A DNA stretch of 64,000 nt from Effrenium voratum. Its lineage: Eukaryota > Sar > Dinophyceae > Suessiales > Symbiodiniaceae. The DNA lies in contig CAUJNA010001213.1 of the NCBI GenBank assembly GCA_963377175.1, forward strand, positions 372,001 through 436,000, in the 5' to 3' direction. A program made the position numbers and the translations under genes. Positions within the stretch are counted from its first letter, which is position 1, and each line of letters begins with the position of its first letter. This document shows, in pieces, positions 40,701-53,496 of this stretch. Under the pieces are notes generated by a model. It searched no databases. It worked only from the letters and a program-made list of their open reading frames with translations, and was not told where the DNA came from.

Positions 40701-42838
40701 TTCCACTGAACCCACAAACAGTTAAACTTTTTGCAGAGGGGTCGGCGCTACAATTTCGACATGGAATCGGATGACACCTCTTTAAGGGGGAGTTTCAGGC
40801 CTATATGTCCTGATACTCCTACCAAATTCCTTTCTTTTCTTCCTTTCAAGGGAACCTTTGGGTTTGGTGGTCTCAGCTCTGTTGCCCCAGTGGTGCCAAT
40901 TTTTCCGGTTTTTGGGCCAGGGTTCCCCTTTGAAAAAGGTGCCCTTTTTTGCCCATGGCCACTGGGCAGTTGAGTCAAAGCTCCAGTTCACTGGCACCAA
41001 TCGTTTTGTTTCTTCCATATTGGTGTTGCGCCAATTTTATTTTATTTATGTTTGTTTATTTTCATCACTAAAAGTGGACTCAAGCCCAAAAAGCGTTCCA
41101 ATTCTGTTTCTACTTTCACTGAAGTGATTGGATCACCTTTTGGCCCCATTTGACATGGGCTTCCTTTTGATGCGTGATCAAAACACAGAAAGTCAAAGAC
41201 TGAATGTGGTACCCAAATTGGTGAATTGCCAACTCATGGAAAGGTGCCAGGTGGCGCTGTGGCCAACGGCTTTCCCTCATAAACCCTCAAAAAAGATTCC
41301 AATGTAGAGGAGACCCTTTTTGGGATTGGAGCCCAAAATTGGTGCACGCGTCCAGTTTAGGCCTCACCGCCTTGTTTTGCGGAGGGCAGTATGTGTGCCC
41401 CTGATAAGTGCAGTTACCCGAACGTCATCAGGTTCGGGGGTCCCTTTAAGAGGAGAATGGTCTGCCAGGACTCCCCAAACACGTCAGGTTCATGTTGTGG
41501 GAGGCTATGCGCTTTCTTGCAGAAGGTGCTACGCATGTTGGGTCCAACGTTCCCCCGGGTCCCCTGCTGGTATTGGGCGTAGAATCCGCCGCTGTCCGGG
41601 GAGGTGTCCAGACACGGGGGATGCCTCAAGGCCGAATCTTTGTGGTTATGGGTCCTGCTTCACTTTGGCTCGCATTTTGCCAAGGGATGTTAGGACTGTA
41701 ACTTTTTGCCAAAAATGTGTTTGTTTTTTGTTGCTTGCTTGAGTCACTAAAAGGTACACTTTTAGCAGGGGAGCAGAAAGCAACCGAGTTCAGGTTCTTT
41801 GTTTGTATTCCAGGGCTTCTCATTGCAAGCCATGTCCTGCGGTTGGTTTACTCGCAATTTTGGGGCTCTCAGACTCGCAGGCTCCGGTGTTTGAACCCAA
41901 GACTCACTTCCGGTTCCTGGAGCTTTCGACTTTTGGGGCCTGGACGCCTTTTTTTCGTCTCAAAAACCAAAGTCTGGACGTTTTTTTTTTTTCCTTCTGG
42001 GCCATCCACTCGGGAAACGAGGCGGGACGGACCGCCAGTGACGCGGCGCCCGTGCGCATCGCAGGAGCCAAAGCGAGAAGCTGGAGGTGCAGGAGGCGCT
42101 TGTGGAGAGGCGCCCCAGCGACGCTTCAGGCGCGACCTCCGTGCTCCGGGGAATCATTGGGCCAGCCGGGGCCCAAAAAACGAGGATGCGGATAAAGGTC
42201 AGGGAGCCTCGTGGATGGTTTTGCTTTTTCGGGGGACGGTCCCCATTGTCTTCCACTCACCTGTTTAAGAAAAAGGGCAAAAAAAACATCTAGCTTTTTG
42301 CTGGGGTCCTAATTCCGGCCAAGGGCAAAAGGCTACCCCCAGCACCTGATGTGTATCCGACGTATCTGTAAAGCAGATGGCTCTTGGAGGTATCCAGAAG
42401 CTTCGGCGGCACTGGTGCCGCGCAGCCGAGTGTTTGCTTCCGATTTGGATAGCAATCCTGAAGGCTGAATGTAACCCCAGTATGTGTCCTTCATCTACGC
42501 CAGCTTGAGCAGTTGCAGCTAGACAATATAGCTCTTTGAGCTGTTGGCTGCCGTGTGCGGGGCTGGCAATTCGTTTGAGCCTGGCCGTGGTCAGTCCAGG
42601 GTCTAGGATTTGCTTTTCATTGTATTCCTGCTGCCCATTGGCCTGCCCGTGCTTTCTACTCATGTGCTGCTGTGGTTTCACCCCCTTTCTTGGTGAGTCT
42701 CGCTGTGTGATCACGCGACCAGGGAGGCAAAACAAAACAAAGCGCGCCGTATTGCGCTACGGGGGCGCGGCCTCCGGTTTGCCGTGCAAGTGCAGCTGGG
42801 GCAGGGCGCGCCAGGGACTGCCATTTGCCGCAGAGAAA

Positions 42839-42870
<32 letters not shown>

Positions 42871-45800
42871 TATGTTCCCGTCGCCCGTCGTCGCCAGCCC
42901 CCCCCCCCCCCCCAAGGTATGGGTCCATCCAGGGGTGTGGGGCGGTTCGCGCCAGTGTGCGCTCGACGTTGCGCGCGTTTGCGTCTCTGGTCGTGTGTTG
43001 CGCTGCAGTGCGATTTGCTCATTTCGCAGCACGCGACAAGTTGCAGCGCTGTCGCAAGTGACAGCGCGCGATGCCACGACGCAGTTTGTGGTTTGCAGCG
43101 CCGCAACCAAGTGCTAACCAAGTGCGCTGCAACGCGCCAGTGGCAAATGGCAAACGCACCTTGCTACTTGCTATAGACCCCGGGGGCGGGCGGTGTGGGA
43201 TTCATGGTCACACTGTGCTACCCTCTGTAGACCCCAACCCCCATCCATCCCACAGGGGGTGGGGAGGCTTGCGGTCACACTGTGCTACCATTCTCCCGGA
43301 AAAGGTGGGAACCATGCACCCCCCCCGCCACCCATCCCACAGGGGGGTGGGGGGTTTGTACGGTCACACTGAGCATGACCATTGGGGGGGGGGTGGGGGG
43401 CCAAGGAAGCCTAGAACATATATGTATATACATGTGTATATATACATATATATATATATATGCAAGTATATATATATATATTTTCCGAAAGGGTGAGGGA
43501 ACACGCGATTCTAAGGTTTCAGGGGCTACTTAGTCTACTATCCATGTGGGCTGAAAAACAACCCCGCGCCTTTTCGTTATGTAAGGGGGCGTCCCTTATG
43601 TTGTGGGTTCAACCAAACAGGATTTAGGCCAGGGAACGGCCAGAAATACCGACGCTTCAGCCTGACAACCAACCATTTAACCCACCCATTTTGAGGGGCG
43701 CAATTGTTGGAAGAACGGCTTTGAGGAGGCCCCAGCGTCAGTTTCTCCATGCCTGATATGAAGGACCCGGTGGTGCGCCCAAGTATTCATAGGTGTCATC
43801 GGATATAGGGCAGCAGCTCAAATTTGGCCGGAGCGCCAGGATTGGACGAGAACTCAGCGGCTTGGCTGGTGTTTGGGTTGATTTTGTCGACCCCCCTTTT
43901 AACCAACCCCTGTGCATCAATAGGGTTGAGCCCCTGGGGTGTTGTGGGGAACCATCGCTTTTTGGAGGGGAACACCCACCCCTATTAATCTATGAATGAA
44001 CTGGGGTTGATTAATACGGGGTCAACATTGTGGTCGGTGGCTTGTCCTTTTTGATCACATTCTGTATCCAGACAAGACCTGCCCCGTACTGTTCATGATC
44101 CTGAAAGGTCCTTGGGCAGGAAACTCTGGACAGCCTTGAACCTGGACATGCCTGGGCACCTTTATCACCCCTCAACTATGTACCGAAAGGTTTTTCTCGG
44201 GAGCAGTTCCTCCATATCCGTGGCCTACCCTTTGGGTTCAGCATTGGCTTACAGAGGCAAACACTTCCTTCCCCAACGCAAAACCTGCAAAAGGATGTTT
44301 CGGCAATACTTGGGCTTTTCCGACGGGCGAGCTTTTCCCCCAAAATCCCTTATTGAAAAGAAAGAGAATCCTGCGATATCGCGCCTCTCCTTCTGGCCGA
44401 CTATCCGACTGGCTGCAGAGCTCCGAGCCGCGCTTGGGATATCCCTGCCCCCTTTAATCATCTAGGTTCCCCAGTAGTGCCCTTTCACCCTTTCTTGCGG
44501 AGGGTTCCCCTGCTAAAATAGACCACAGAAAAAAGGGCACCGTTATTCTAACCTCTCTACTGGAGGAACTAGTGCTGGAATTAGGAGAGGAGGGTGGCCC
44601 CTGCAAAATCTCATTCCTGGAGTCTCCATGACCCTTTAAAAATGCGTCAATGACCCCTTTATTTTGGGTAATTACAAACCACTTTTCAGGGTCAGAAGGA
44701 GAATCCAGGTTTTCCTTTTCTCTGAGCCGCGGGCGGGGGGTGTCAGGAGGCGGAGTCAGAGGCCGTGAGCGAGCTCATGAAGCCATCCGAGCCCATGTCC
44801 CGGCATGTTTCGCCGGCCTTCTCCACCTCCAGCGCCCCTGCGGTATTTGGGTGGGGGGATGGGGGGAAGTTTAGGGGGAATCTGGGAGGGTTTGAGTAGG
44901 GGAACGGGGGGGTTTGAGTTGGGGGGGGGGAGTGGGGGTGAAGAGGTGTTTAGGATCAGAGGCCTAAACTCAAAGGCCATGGCATCCTTAAACACTTTTG
45001 TTTTCCATGCTATCCGCCTTGGTAGTCAAGATCCCAATAGTTGACATTTAGATTGAGAGTGTTTCAGGCGCCATTTGTTCAACCCCCTTCCCATAATTTT
45101 TAGGGGCGGGCGCTGACATCAGTAGCTCTCCATCCATTTTCCACGTATAGCGGCCAAGCAAATTCTTTGCCCCGAGCGCCCAAAATGGTTCTGAGTCCAA
45201 GAACCCGTCGAAGAATTCGCTTGTTCAATCCGAATCGGCCTGAAATGACCTGTTGGTTTTCCCATTTTGTTTCCCATTGGTCATGAGTCATGAGCCCCAA
45301 AGGTTTATTTGTTTAGCTCGAGGTCCCAAAGGGGCAAGTGAGAGAACCCTAAGGCAAGTTCTAAGATCCCTTACCGGGAGGCGGGTGGCCCAACGAGTTC
45401 TCCACGTCGATGTCTAGGTGCTGGCTCTTCACGGATGTCAAGGAAGGGCACGAGCTTGCTGATTACCTCGAAGCGCCTTTGCTGCGAGTGAGACGACAAA
45501 GCTGCGTTGCCTTCCTTTCCCGGAAAGGATGCAGGGCTCTGAATCCTAAAAGTAGATATTTTTTGGATGTCCCCTTCAAGGAACCCTAATGCAACCTCCA
45601 GAAAAAATGGCTTGTGCCGGCAAAGAGGAGTCTTTCTTGCGGCTTTGGGGCTCAGGAAAACACCGCCCCTTGAAAGGGGCAGATGCTGAGGGATTCCCAT
45701 CAAGCCCAATCAAGTCTTGGCTCAGGAGAAAGGAGGGGAAGGAAAGGGAAGGAAGGGAGGGAAGAGAGGGAGGGAGGGAGGGGCAGGGAGGTAGGGAGGG

Positions 45801-48800
45801 AGGGAGGGAGGAGGGAGGGAGGGAGGTGGAGGGAAGGAGAGGGAGGGAGGGAGGGATGAGGAAGGGGTAGAGAGGGAGGGAGGGAGGGAGGGAGGGAGGG
45901 AGGGAGAGGGAGAGGGAGGTAGGGAGGGGGAGGGGGGAAAGCATGCCTGCAGCATCGGTGCCCAAGCGCTGAGAAGACGCGGGCTTGGCGAGTTTGACCG
46001 AGGCGAGGGATGCCATAATGCGGACCAGGGGGCTACAAAAGGAGCATCCGTCAGGCCAAACAACTCAGGGCTTGCAACAGTTGTTTTTCGCCGTGACTGC
46101 TTGATCATACATCCTGCATCATCCCGCACCTGGACACCAAATTGACCCTAAAGCTGCAATTGTTGATTGATTGAAAACGATTCTAAGGACCCCCCATGAT
46201 GCAGCGACAAAACAAGCAGGGGGGAACAACAGACTGAAATTCACCGCTGCCTGGGAAACCATCCCCTGGCCTAGGCAAGTCCAGAGCACCGAAACCGCAC
46301 AGGCACAGGACCTCTGAGAATTTGAGCTGCTCGAGTTTTCTATGGTTGGCAAGGCCCCCCCACCAAATAGGGAATCTCTGGCGGCCCCCTGACAACCATG
46401 GGAATGGTTTGTGTTCCTTTTTTAGGGGAGGGTTCCCCTTAAAAAACATGTGCTTCGTTCTCAAATCCAATGTGTTCACTTGCGTGGTTCTTGACCATCG
46501 GGTTTGCATTGGTTCTTTGCCTAGCTTGTTTAGTAGCTGCTTGTTCGACATGTTTCATAGCTTGTGTTTCTGTAAGGTTGTCAACATCCAGGGTTGCGAG
46601 GATTTGCTTTACCTTCGCGAGCCACTGTGTATCTAAAGCCCCGCCCCAGATGGGGCTTTGGTGCCAGAGCACAAGGAGGTGTTCTCTTCTAGTACGTAGG
46701 AGCGCGGAGCGTTATGCCTTTAGCAAGGTATGCACATGTGTATATGTATATATATATATACATATGTGTGTGGTTGACTGCTTAGAGGTCTTGCGCAGAC
46801 GTCAAAGATGTTGGTCCATTGTTCTTTGCCGTAGGGAGGTATGGAATGGATGCGTCAAGCAAAGGGGCAGGTCTCCCCTTCATGGGAAGGATGACCGATT
46901 GTTTTACGAGAATTGTCTAGATTGGCGAGGCGTTGAGTGTTCGGACAAATCTTTCAGACCGACCCCCTGCATACATGTGTTGAAGGAGATCAAGCTTACA
47001 TGCTTGCCATCAGCAGGTAAGGGACCACTTTAAAGATCTGTGGCAACAACAGAACCGTTGGTTCCCAGTTCTGTGATACCACGAAACCTGTTATATTTGC
47101 TTTGTTTTAGCACAATTCGCCCAGTGAAAGGAGCCCTTTTTGGCTGGTCCGACTCCTCCTATTTTGACATATGATAACGTGGAAACCAAAATGAGGCCCT
47201 CCCCCAAAGAAACATGTTCATGATTGTTCTAAGATGTCGCTGGTTCATGTATGAACCTGCAGAAAGTCCAACGGCTTTTTCATAGATTCTTTGGCTTCCT
47301 GTGGCTGTTGTAGGGTTAAAAGTTGTGTTTGCTTAGGGCTATCCTTTGTGCCTTTCGCCCCCCCCCCCCCCCCCCGAGTGTTATGTATGGGGATGGCCCA
47401 TGCTCTCCAGGACGTCGCAAAGCGAAGCTGGGCGTCATTCAGGTCTACTTTTGTGGTAGCGCCTGAAAAGAGCAGACAGTTACATTGGAAAGTTAGAGTA
47501 AAAACAGCATGACATAGCATGACACCCGGACAGCGGGTACCCGAAAAAGCAGATGGCTCCAGAACCACGTTTTCTTCATGTTTGCTCGGAGTAGAGCGTG
47601 ATCAGTCAGGGACAGGACTTTATGGGGACTATCCGGAAAGGTTCTACAGACCCCGATCAGAATCTAATCCTGCGCCACGTTGAAACCATGCGAAACCATT
47701 GCTTATTTCGAGGAGAATCAGCATTCGGTTGGGTTCTTGAACGGTGGTGCGAGAAGCGGATTTCGTCCATGTCACGAGATCCAAGGAAAGCTCAACAAGG
47801 CCAGGCTTGAGGTTTCGACCTCCGGAGCCTTGGCCAAAGTGATCCCCACTTGTCGACCTGTCGGGGGAGTTGTTTGAAGACTTCGGCTTCTGGACTTTAA
47901 GCAACATGTCCACCCAAAAACGTGCCAACGAGTTGTCGAACTCTTTTTTTTTGTTTTTCGGGAGGTGTCCAATGGCCGGTGCCCGTTTTTTTCTCAATGG
48001 CCACTGGGCTAGGTAAGATGAATTTCGTGGTCAGCAACAAGTGTGGAATTTGTCTGACCAATCCATTCCAGTGAGACATCAGGGCCCCCCACGAACTTGG
48101 AACTTGACTGGGGGGTGGCTGGGACCAGGTTTTCTATCAAAGTTGGTGGGAGGCTATAGGGGCGGGCTATTTCTATGGTTCCGACCTTGGTGCTGAATCT
48201 CGGGGTTTAGTAAATGAAAGTCTGGTCTTGTTTTGGCCAACACACTCACTTAGGAAGTAAGTATTTTACTAGGTCCCAGTAGGCAATTTTTACCCTTTGT
48301 TGGGGGAGGGTTCCCCTCTTAGTGACCTCACACCGTACGTTTTGACGTTGGCAACGCGCGTTGCCAAAACGCGCGTTTCAGAACTCCCGTTGAGCGCGTT
48401 TTGTGGAATACGGCAGTCTGGCGATTGCTGGGCGACTTAGATGCTTTTTTTACCCTGGAATAAAAGCATATGTGGCCCTACTGGCCAACTTCCTAAAAGC
48501 TCTACGGGGCAGTCGTTTGCACGTCCGGCAACTTAGATTCTTTTCTTGCCCTGCATTAAAAGCAAATGTCTACTGGACAACCTAAGAAGCTCCACAGGGG
48601 AACGCGGCAGTCTTTCACGTATCGGCAACTTAGATGCCTTTTTTGCCCTGGAGGGCCAGGCTCTCCAGATGCTAAATGTGTGTTTGAGTGCTTTTTCCCA
48701 GCCCCGAAAAACGCATTTGTATGCTTCGCGGTCGCCCAGAGGCCCCCGAGTTCTTTGCTTGCCCTCAGGCTCTCCAGATGCACAATGTTGGTTTGAGTGC

Positions 48801-51800
48801 TTTTTCCCAGGCCCGAGAAACGCATTTGTATGCTTCGTGGTCGCCCAGAGGCCCCCGAGTTCTTTGCTTGCCCTCAGGCTCTCTGGATGCACAATGTTGG
48901 TTTGAGTGCTTTTTCCCAGCCCCGAAAAACGCATTTGTATGCTTCGTGGTCGCCCAGAGGCCCCCGAGTTGTTTGCTTGCCCTCAGGCTCTCTAGATGCA
49001 CAATGTTGGTTTGAATACTTTTTCCCAGCCCTGAAAAAAGCATGTGTGTGCTTCGCGGGTCGCCCAGAGGCCCCCGAGTTGTTTGCTTGCCCTCAGGCTC
49101 TCTGGATGCACAATGTTGTTTTGAATGCTTTTTCCCAGCCCCGAAAAACGCATGTGTATGCTTCGCGGTCTTCCAGAGGCCCCCGAGTTGTTTGCTTGCC
49201 CTTATGCTAAATGTTGGTTTGAGTGCTTTTTCCCAGCCCCGAAAAACGCATTCGAGTCCTTTGGTGTGGCTGCAACATTTGTCTGGCCTGTAAGATGGGG
49301 CTGCATGCTTTTTCCGGAGCCTGCAAAAAGCACTCGGGCCTTGCGCCTGCTGACCGCGTAGTCACGGCGGACCCGCTTACGTTTCCAAACTTAGCCGGAC
49401 CCTGCACTCGGTCATTGCGCTCGCTGGCCACGTAGTCACGGTGAACCCTCTTATGTTTCAAACGCGTTCGGGCCTTGTGTCTGCCGATCACGTAGTTACG
49501 GTGAACCCGCCTACATTTCGAAACTTAGCTGGCCCCCGCGCAGGTGTGTGTGTGTGTGTGTGTAAGATGGGGCTGCATGCTTTTTCCGGAGCCTGCAAAA
49601 AGCATTTGCGCCTTTCCTGCCAACCACGTAGTTGCGGTGAACCCGCCTCCGTTTCGAAACTTGGCTGGCGGCCGCACAGTGTAAGGGGCTGCATGCTTTT
49701 TCCGGAGCCTGCAAAAAGCATTGGGGCCTTGCGCCTGCTGACCACACAGCCACGTTCCAGAACGCGCGTTTTGGCAGACGTTCCAGAACGCGCGTTGCGC
49801 GTGGTGCGTTTTGGGGCTACTAAGGTTCCCCTACTAAAATAGACTACAGAAAAAAAGGGTACCCTTATTGTATGCTCTCTACTGGAGGACCTAGTTTAGG
49901 TGAGTTTCTTTCTGTGATCTTTGAGTTTTGGTTGGACATGGTAGGAATCAGATTGACGACCCAGACTCAGATTGACCCGGCATGTTCGGCTCCCGCAGTT
50001 GCTGCAGGTGGACCTTGTTGTTCCTTTGGGCCAAGTGTTGATCCATCCTGCATCTTCCTTAGGCCCTCAAGCCGGGTATCGTTGGTTCCCTCTGCTCGAG
50101 CAAAGACTGTTGTTTTGGCCGGGAGGCTATTTGCTTTCAGAGGCAGAAACTGCTAGGCTTTATGGCCCAACTGAAAGTTGGTCTCCTTACGATGTGGCTG
50201 TCGCTCAAAAAGATGTACCCCCCCTTGGTAAATGGAAACAAAGACCAAAACCTGCCCAACCCTTTCTCTGAAATTTGAGCCACACCCACGTGTTTCTAGC
50301 GGGTTGTTTAGCAGCTTCTTTTGGCTTTACCCTTGCGGCAGGGCAGCTGGAAACTCGGCTTCCTCAAGGATTTCCAGCTTGTGGGAGCCTGTCTAACCAT
50401 CTTGGTATCGGCTTCGGGCAAAGGAATCGCAGGGTTGCCGGGAGTTTTGCCAGCGCTTTGCATGCTGTGTGGTGGGATTCCCTTCAAAGCTAACACTTCG
50501 CAAGACAACTTCCCCAGAATTAGCTCCCCTTTTGTTCTTTTTTTTTGGCTTTTTTGGGGTCCCTTTGTTTTTCACTAACCGGGCAAAAAGAGAACATGTT
50601 TTTTGCAGGGGTCGGATTTTTCCAGCCTAGAAAAGAGATGCCCGCTGTCCTCATTTCTGGCCGGGCCATTGACCCGGCCAGATCCCCACCCCCCCTTAAG
50701 ATGGTTGATTGGGGTAGGGGGGATTTCGACCCCTGGAGATCTCAATTTAGGGCAACCCATTTTCAACCTTTTGTGGGGAAGACTGAATAAATGGAATTGT
50801 GGGACCCCCACTCCCCTCCCCCTTAAGATAGCCGTTCTTTCTGGAAAACTGAATGGATGCGGGGCCGCCCGTCTGCGATCAGGGAGCCCTATTCCAAGTT
50901 ACAAGATTATCAGAAAGGGATGTGAATCCAGCGAGAACATCACAACCAGGAAGCGACCGGGGGTTCCTGGGGCGAGTGGGTGAGTCTGAGTCGCATTCGC
51001 TCCTAGGTCTTGAAGGCTCGCGCACGCTACCAAGGACATTTCGAATCGCAGACTGCTGGGCTCCAGCTTAGAAGTTTTGGCGCGCAAGTGCGACTTGCAA
51101 AGACGGCTCCACCTTCCACAGGGATCCCTATATTTCCCTTTTTGATGGTTTTAAACATCACCTTTTTGGTCCATGAAAGGTGAGTAGCCCTTGGTGGGGG
51201 TGATGTTTTAAGGGGAAATATAGGGAGCGTTCCAAGGCCTGTGAAAAGAGGGGCACCTCATAATTTCACTCTTCGGTCACCTGCCACTTGGCCACCCGAA
51301 TCAGACTTTGCTTCTCGCCCGAATCGGCGGCTTCTTGCCCGGTGTGGTCTTTGAGTCCACGCGGCCTGAAGCCCCGGTTTCAATTGAACAGCGGGAGACA
51401 CCCATCCCTCACCCCGGAAAGAAGTGCACAACCCTTCTGAAGCAAACAATCAAACAAACAAACACACAAAACAAAAAAAACTAACACACACACACACACC
51501 GGGGCGGATGACACCTTGCCTTGTGGCCAGGACAGATATGCGCAAGGGCATGAGCTTTACCAAGCCCAAGAAGTCAGGCGGGGTCGTGCGATGAGGGGAA
51601 CCCGACGGGCGCTTTTTGTTTGGTCCCCGCTCCTGAGGTATGCAGGTTACCCTCAATAGGTTGGCTTGGATTGGTGGTTTGGATTTGGATTTGAACCGCC
51701 TGCTTCTTGTAGATAAATTGGAAACCGGCCCGAACCACCAACGAATCTAAGAACTCAATTTGTGGGAAGCTGAGATATTTAACATAGGGTGGTAAATACC

Positions 51801-53460
51801 CACCATCAATAGCTTTGATTTCCGGGTTGTCAAGTGAGATGGCAGAAAAAGAGGAGCTTTTTCTGTGGCCAATGGGCAAGACAGTTTGTTGACTTGGACT
51901 TCAGGAGGGTTTTGCAGACCTCCATGTGTTCATGTGGCATAGGCGAGCTAGCATCTGAACTGGAAACTTGGCTTATTTTGTCTTTTAGACCTTCACCTGG
52001 CCTGTTCCCAAGCAAGTCCCATTTCAGCATCCCGGTTGAGTGGCACCATGGTGCCCCCGTTTCTTTGCCAGGATGGCCATTCCAAAAGTCTGTTTCCATG
52101 GTGAAGCCAACAAACCAACACGCGGCCGAGACCCGGGCCCTTGCCAGGCTCGCGGAAGGGCAAGGTGGTCTTCGGGGCCGAGGCGAAGGGCACTGAGACG
52201 GCCAAGAAGCCCAAGACGCTCGCCGCAAGCCAACCACTGCCACATGTGCCAGGGTCGAAACACCCCTTGACTCGGGGTTAAAAGGGATAGTCATTTACTG
52301 GGCAGCCAGGTTCCGATGAAGGGAACCATGACCACAGGTCATACGAGGACTTTTGACCATGGTACATATGGGCTGGTGGCTGGTGGTTTTGGTGTGATCT
52401 TAAGCCCTTGGGTCCTTCGGGAAAATTGCCGTTTTCAGTCATGTAACCGCAAAAGGCGAATTAAACCGTTTGCTCAGGGGAAGAGAAACCCAGACAGGGG
52501 TACCCCTAACATGGTTTGTTTCCTTTTGGCAGTCAGTTGAATACCAAAAGGGGATCCGATGATTTTTTGAGCACCCAATTTGCAAGCAAGGGAACGAGGA
52601 AATCGAGTGTCTTTTCTTGCACAATGGGGTGCGCCAGGGCCAATCTGATTTGAAGGGGAAGCCATGGGCATTTTTGTTTGAGGTGTCTAGATATCCACTT
52701 TCATCAATGAACATGAAACCCGCAACAAGGTCCCTTGACCAAAATTGACTTTTCGGGACCTCCTGTTAGGTTCCATGTTAGTGAGTAGGTCGTGAAGGGG
52801 CAGCCTACGGCCTAAAGTCACAGAAAATTTACCATTTGTTTTTCCATGTCCTCTTGCAGGAGCATATTTAATTGACCGTGGCTTTGAATTATTTGTGTCA
52901 TGTTTTCATAGACGATTTAAGCCCTTGAGGGTTGAACATGTTATCAGTTTTCCGGTCAGAAGCCAGTGTCATGACAAGTTACCGGGTTTCTGCTTGAATT
53001 GTGCAATGCTTGGTTTGAACCTGTGACTCGAGCCTGCAGCTTGGCTGACTTTTCTTGGAGCCGCTCCAACTGGTTCGTGCGAAATCGGCCCCAAACGTGG
53101 CTTGCGCGGCAAGCTTTCACACGGCTACTTTGGCAAACCGGCGTCCTTTGCAGCTGTGTGACCATGTGTTAGTTGATCTCCCCCAAAATAATGTTCGGCG
53201 AGTAAAGTGCATGAAGTGTCGAGCATGTTTGGTGGCTTTGTATTGATTTGAAATTAATATTTGCCTGATTGATTTGAGTTAGTATTAGTGAATGAACATT
53301 ATTATTATTATTATATGCTTGCTGGCATGCTTAATAATATTGTTTTTTGTCTCGACATTTATCGGATGCTCGGGTTGAGTACATGCCGAGAAAAGGCGCC
53401 CAACTAGCCCGATTTCGTAGTTTGATATTGCTTTGCAACAGAACACACGCGCATAATATT

Positions 53461-53496
<36 letters not shown>

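Larger units (their letters stand above)
42065..46727 (+). other. long gene, exons 8-11
   Basis: Exon 8: SQSEKLEVQEALVERRPSDA. Exon 9 (44750-44831): AESEAVSELMKPSEPMSRHV, with a GC donor. Exon 10 (45381-45522), on + although a minus-strand frame is also open, reads NEFSTSMSRCWLFTDVKEGH then ELADYLEAPLLRVRRQSCVA. Exon 11 reads RCSLLVRRSAERYAFSK and ends at a GTATGC donor. These give a Ser/Glu-rich region followed by a basic helical one. Introns contain GA, C, TA and GGGA tracts. Confidence 0.5.
48269..49894. mobile_element. family C element split by a 1.5-kb insertion
   Basis: 48269-48317 is the left part of a family C copy (CTAGGTCCCAGTAGGC to GGGTTCCCCT) and 49824-49894 is its right part (GGTTCCCCTACTAAAATAGA to CTACTGGAGGACCTAG). 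The 9 bases GGTTCCCCT stand at both junctions, as a target-site duplication would. Confidence 0.75.
51007..52221 (+). other. long gene, exons 12-15, basic region
   Basis: VLKARARYQGHFESQTAGLQ (51007-51101), then PVKRGAPHNFTLRSPATWPP (51237-51341), TDMRKGMSFTKPKKS (51531-51577), SRKGKVVFGAEAKGTETAKK (52148-52221). Lysine- and arginine-rich with KPKKSG and AKKPK, compatible with a nuclear or nucleic-acid-associated segment (inference). The 135-nt intron between the first two is almost wholly a hairpin element (family L). A minus-strand frame over 51266-51365 also looks coding and was set aside as a shadow. Confidence 0.5.

Noticed and set aside
45381..45550. Minus-strand exon reading (GNAALSSHSQQRRFEVISKL) with a GTAAGG donor
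   Set aside because: The + frame of the same segment is open, fits the neighbouring exon phases on both sides and agrees with gene direction.
45576..46129. Minus-strand Ser-Pro-Leu frames
   Set aside because: Translation of the GGGA tract.
50950..51006. Exon EATGGSWGEW followed by a 27-nt intron with a GTGAGT donor
   Set aside because: The intron would be implausibly short, and exon 11 joins exon 12 in phase without it.
51266..51365. Minus-strand exon reading (ADSGEKQSLIRVAKWQVTEE) and a third-frame + reading
   Set aside because: The chosen + frame joins in phase to exons on both sides; the others do not.
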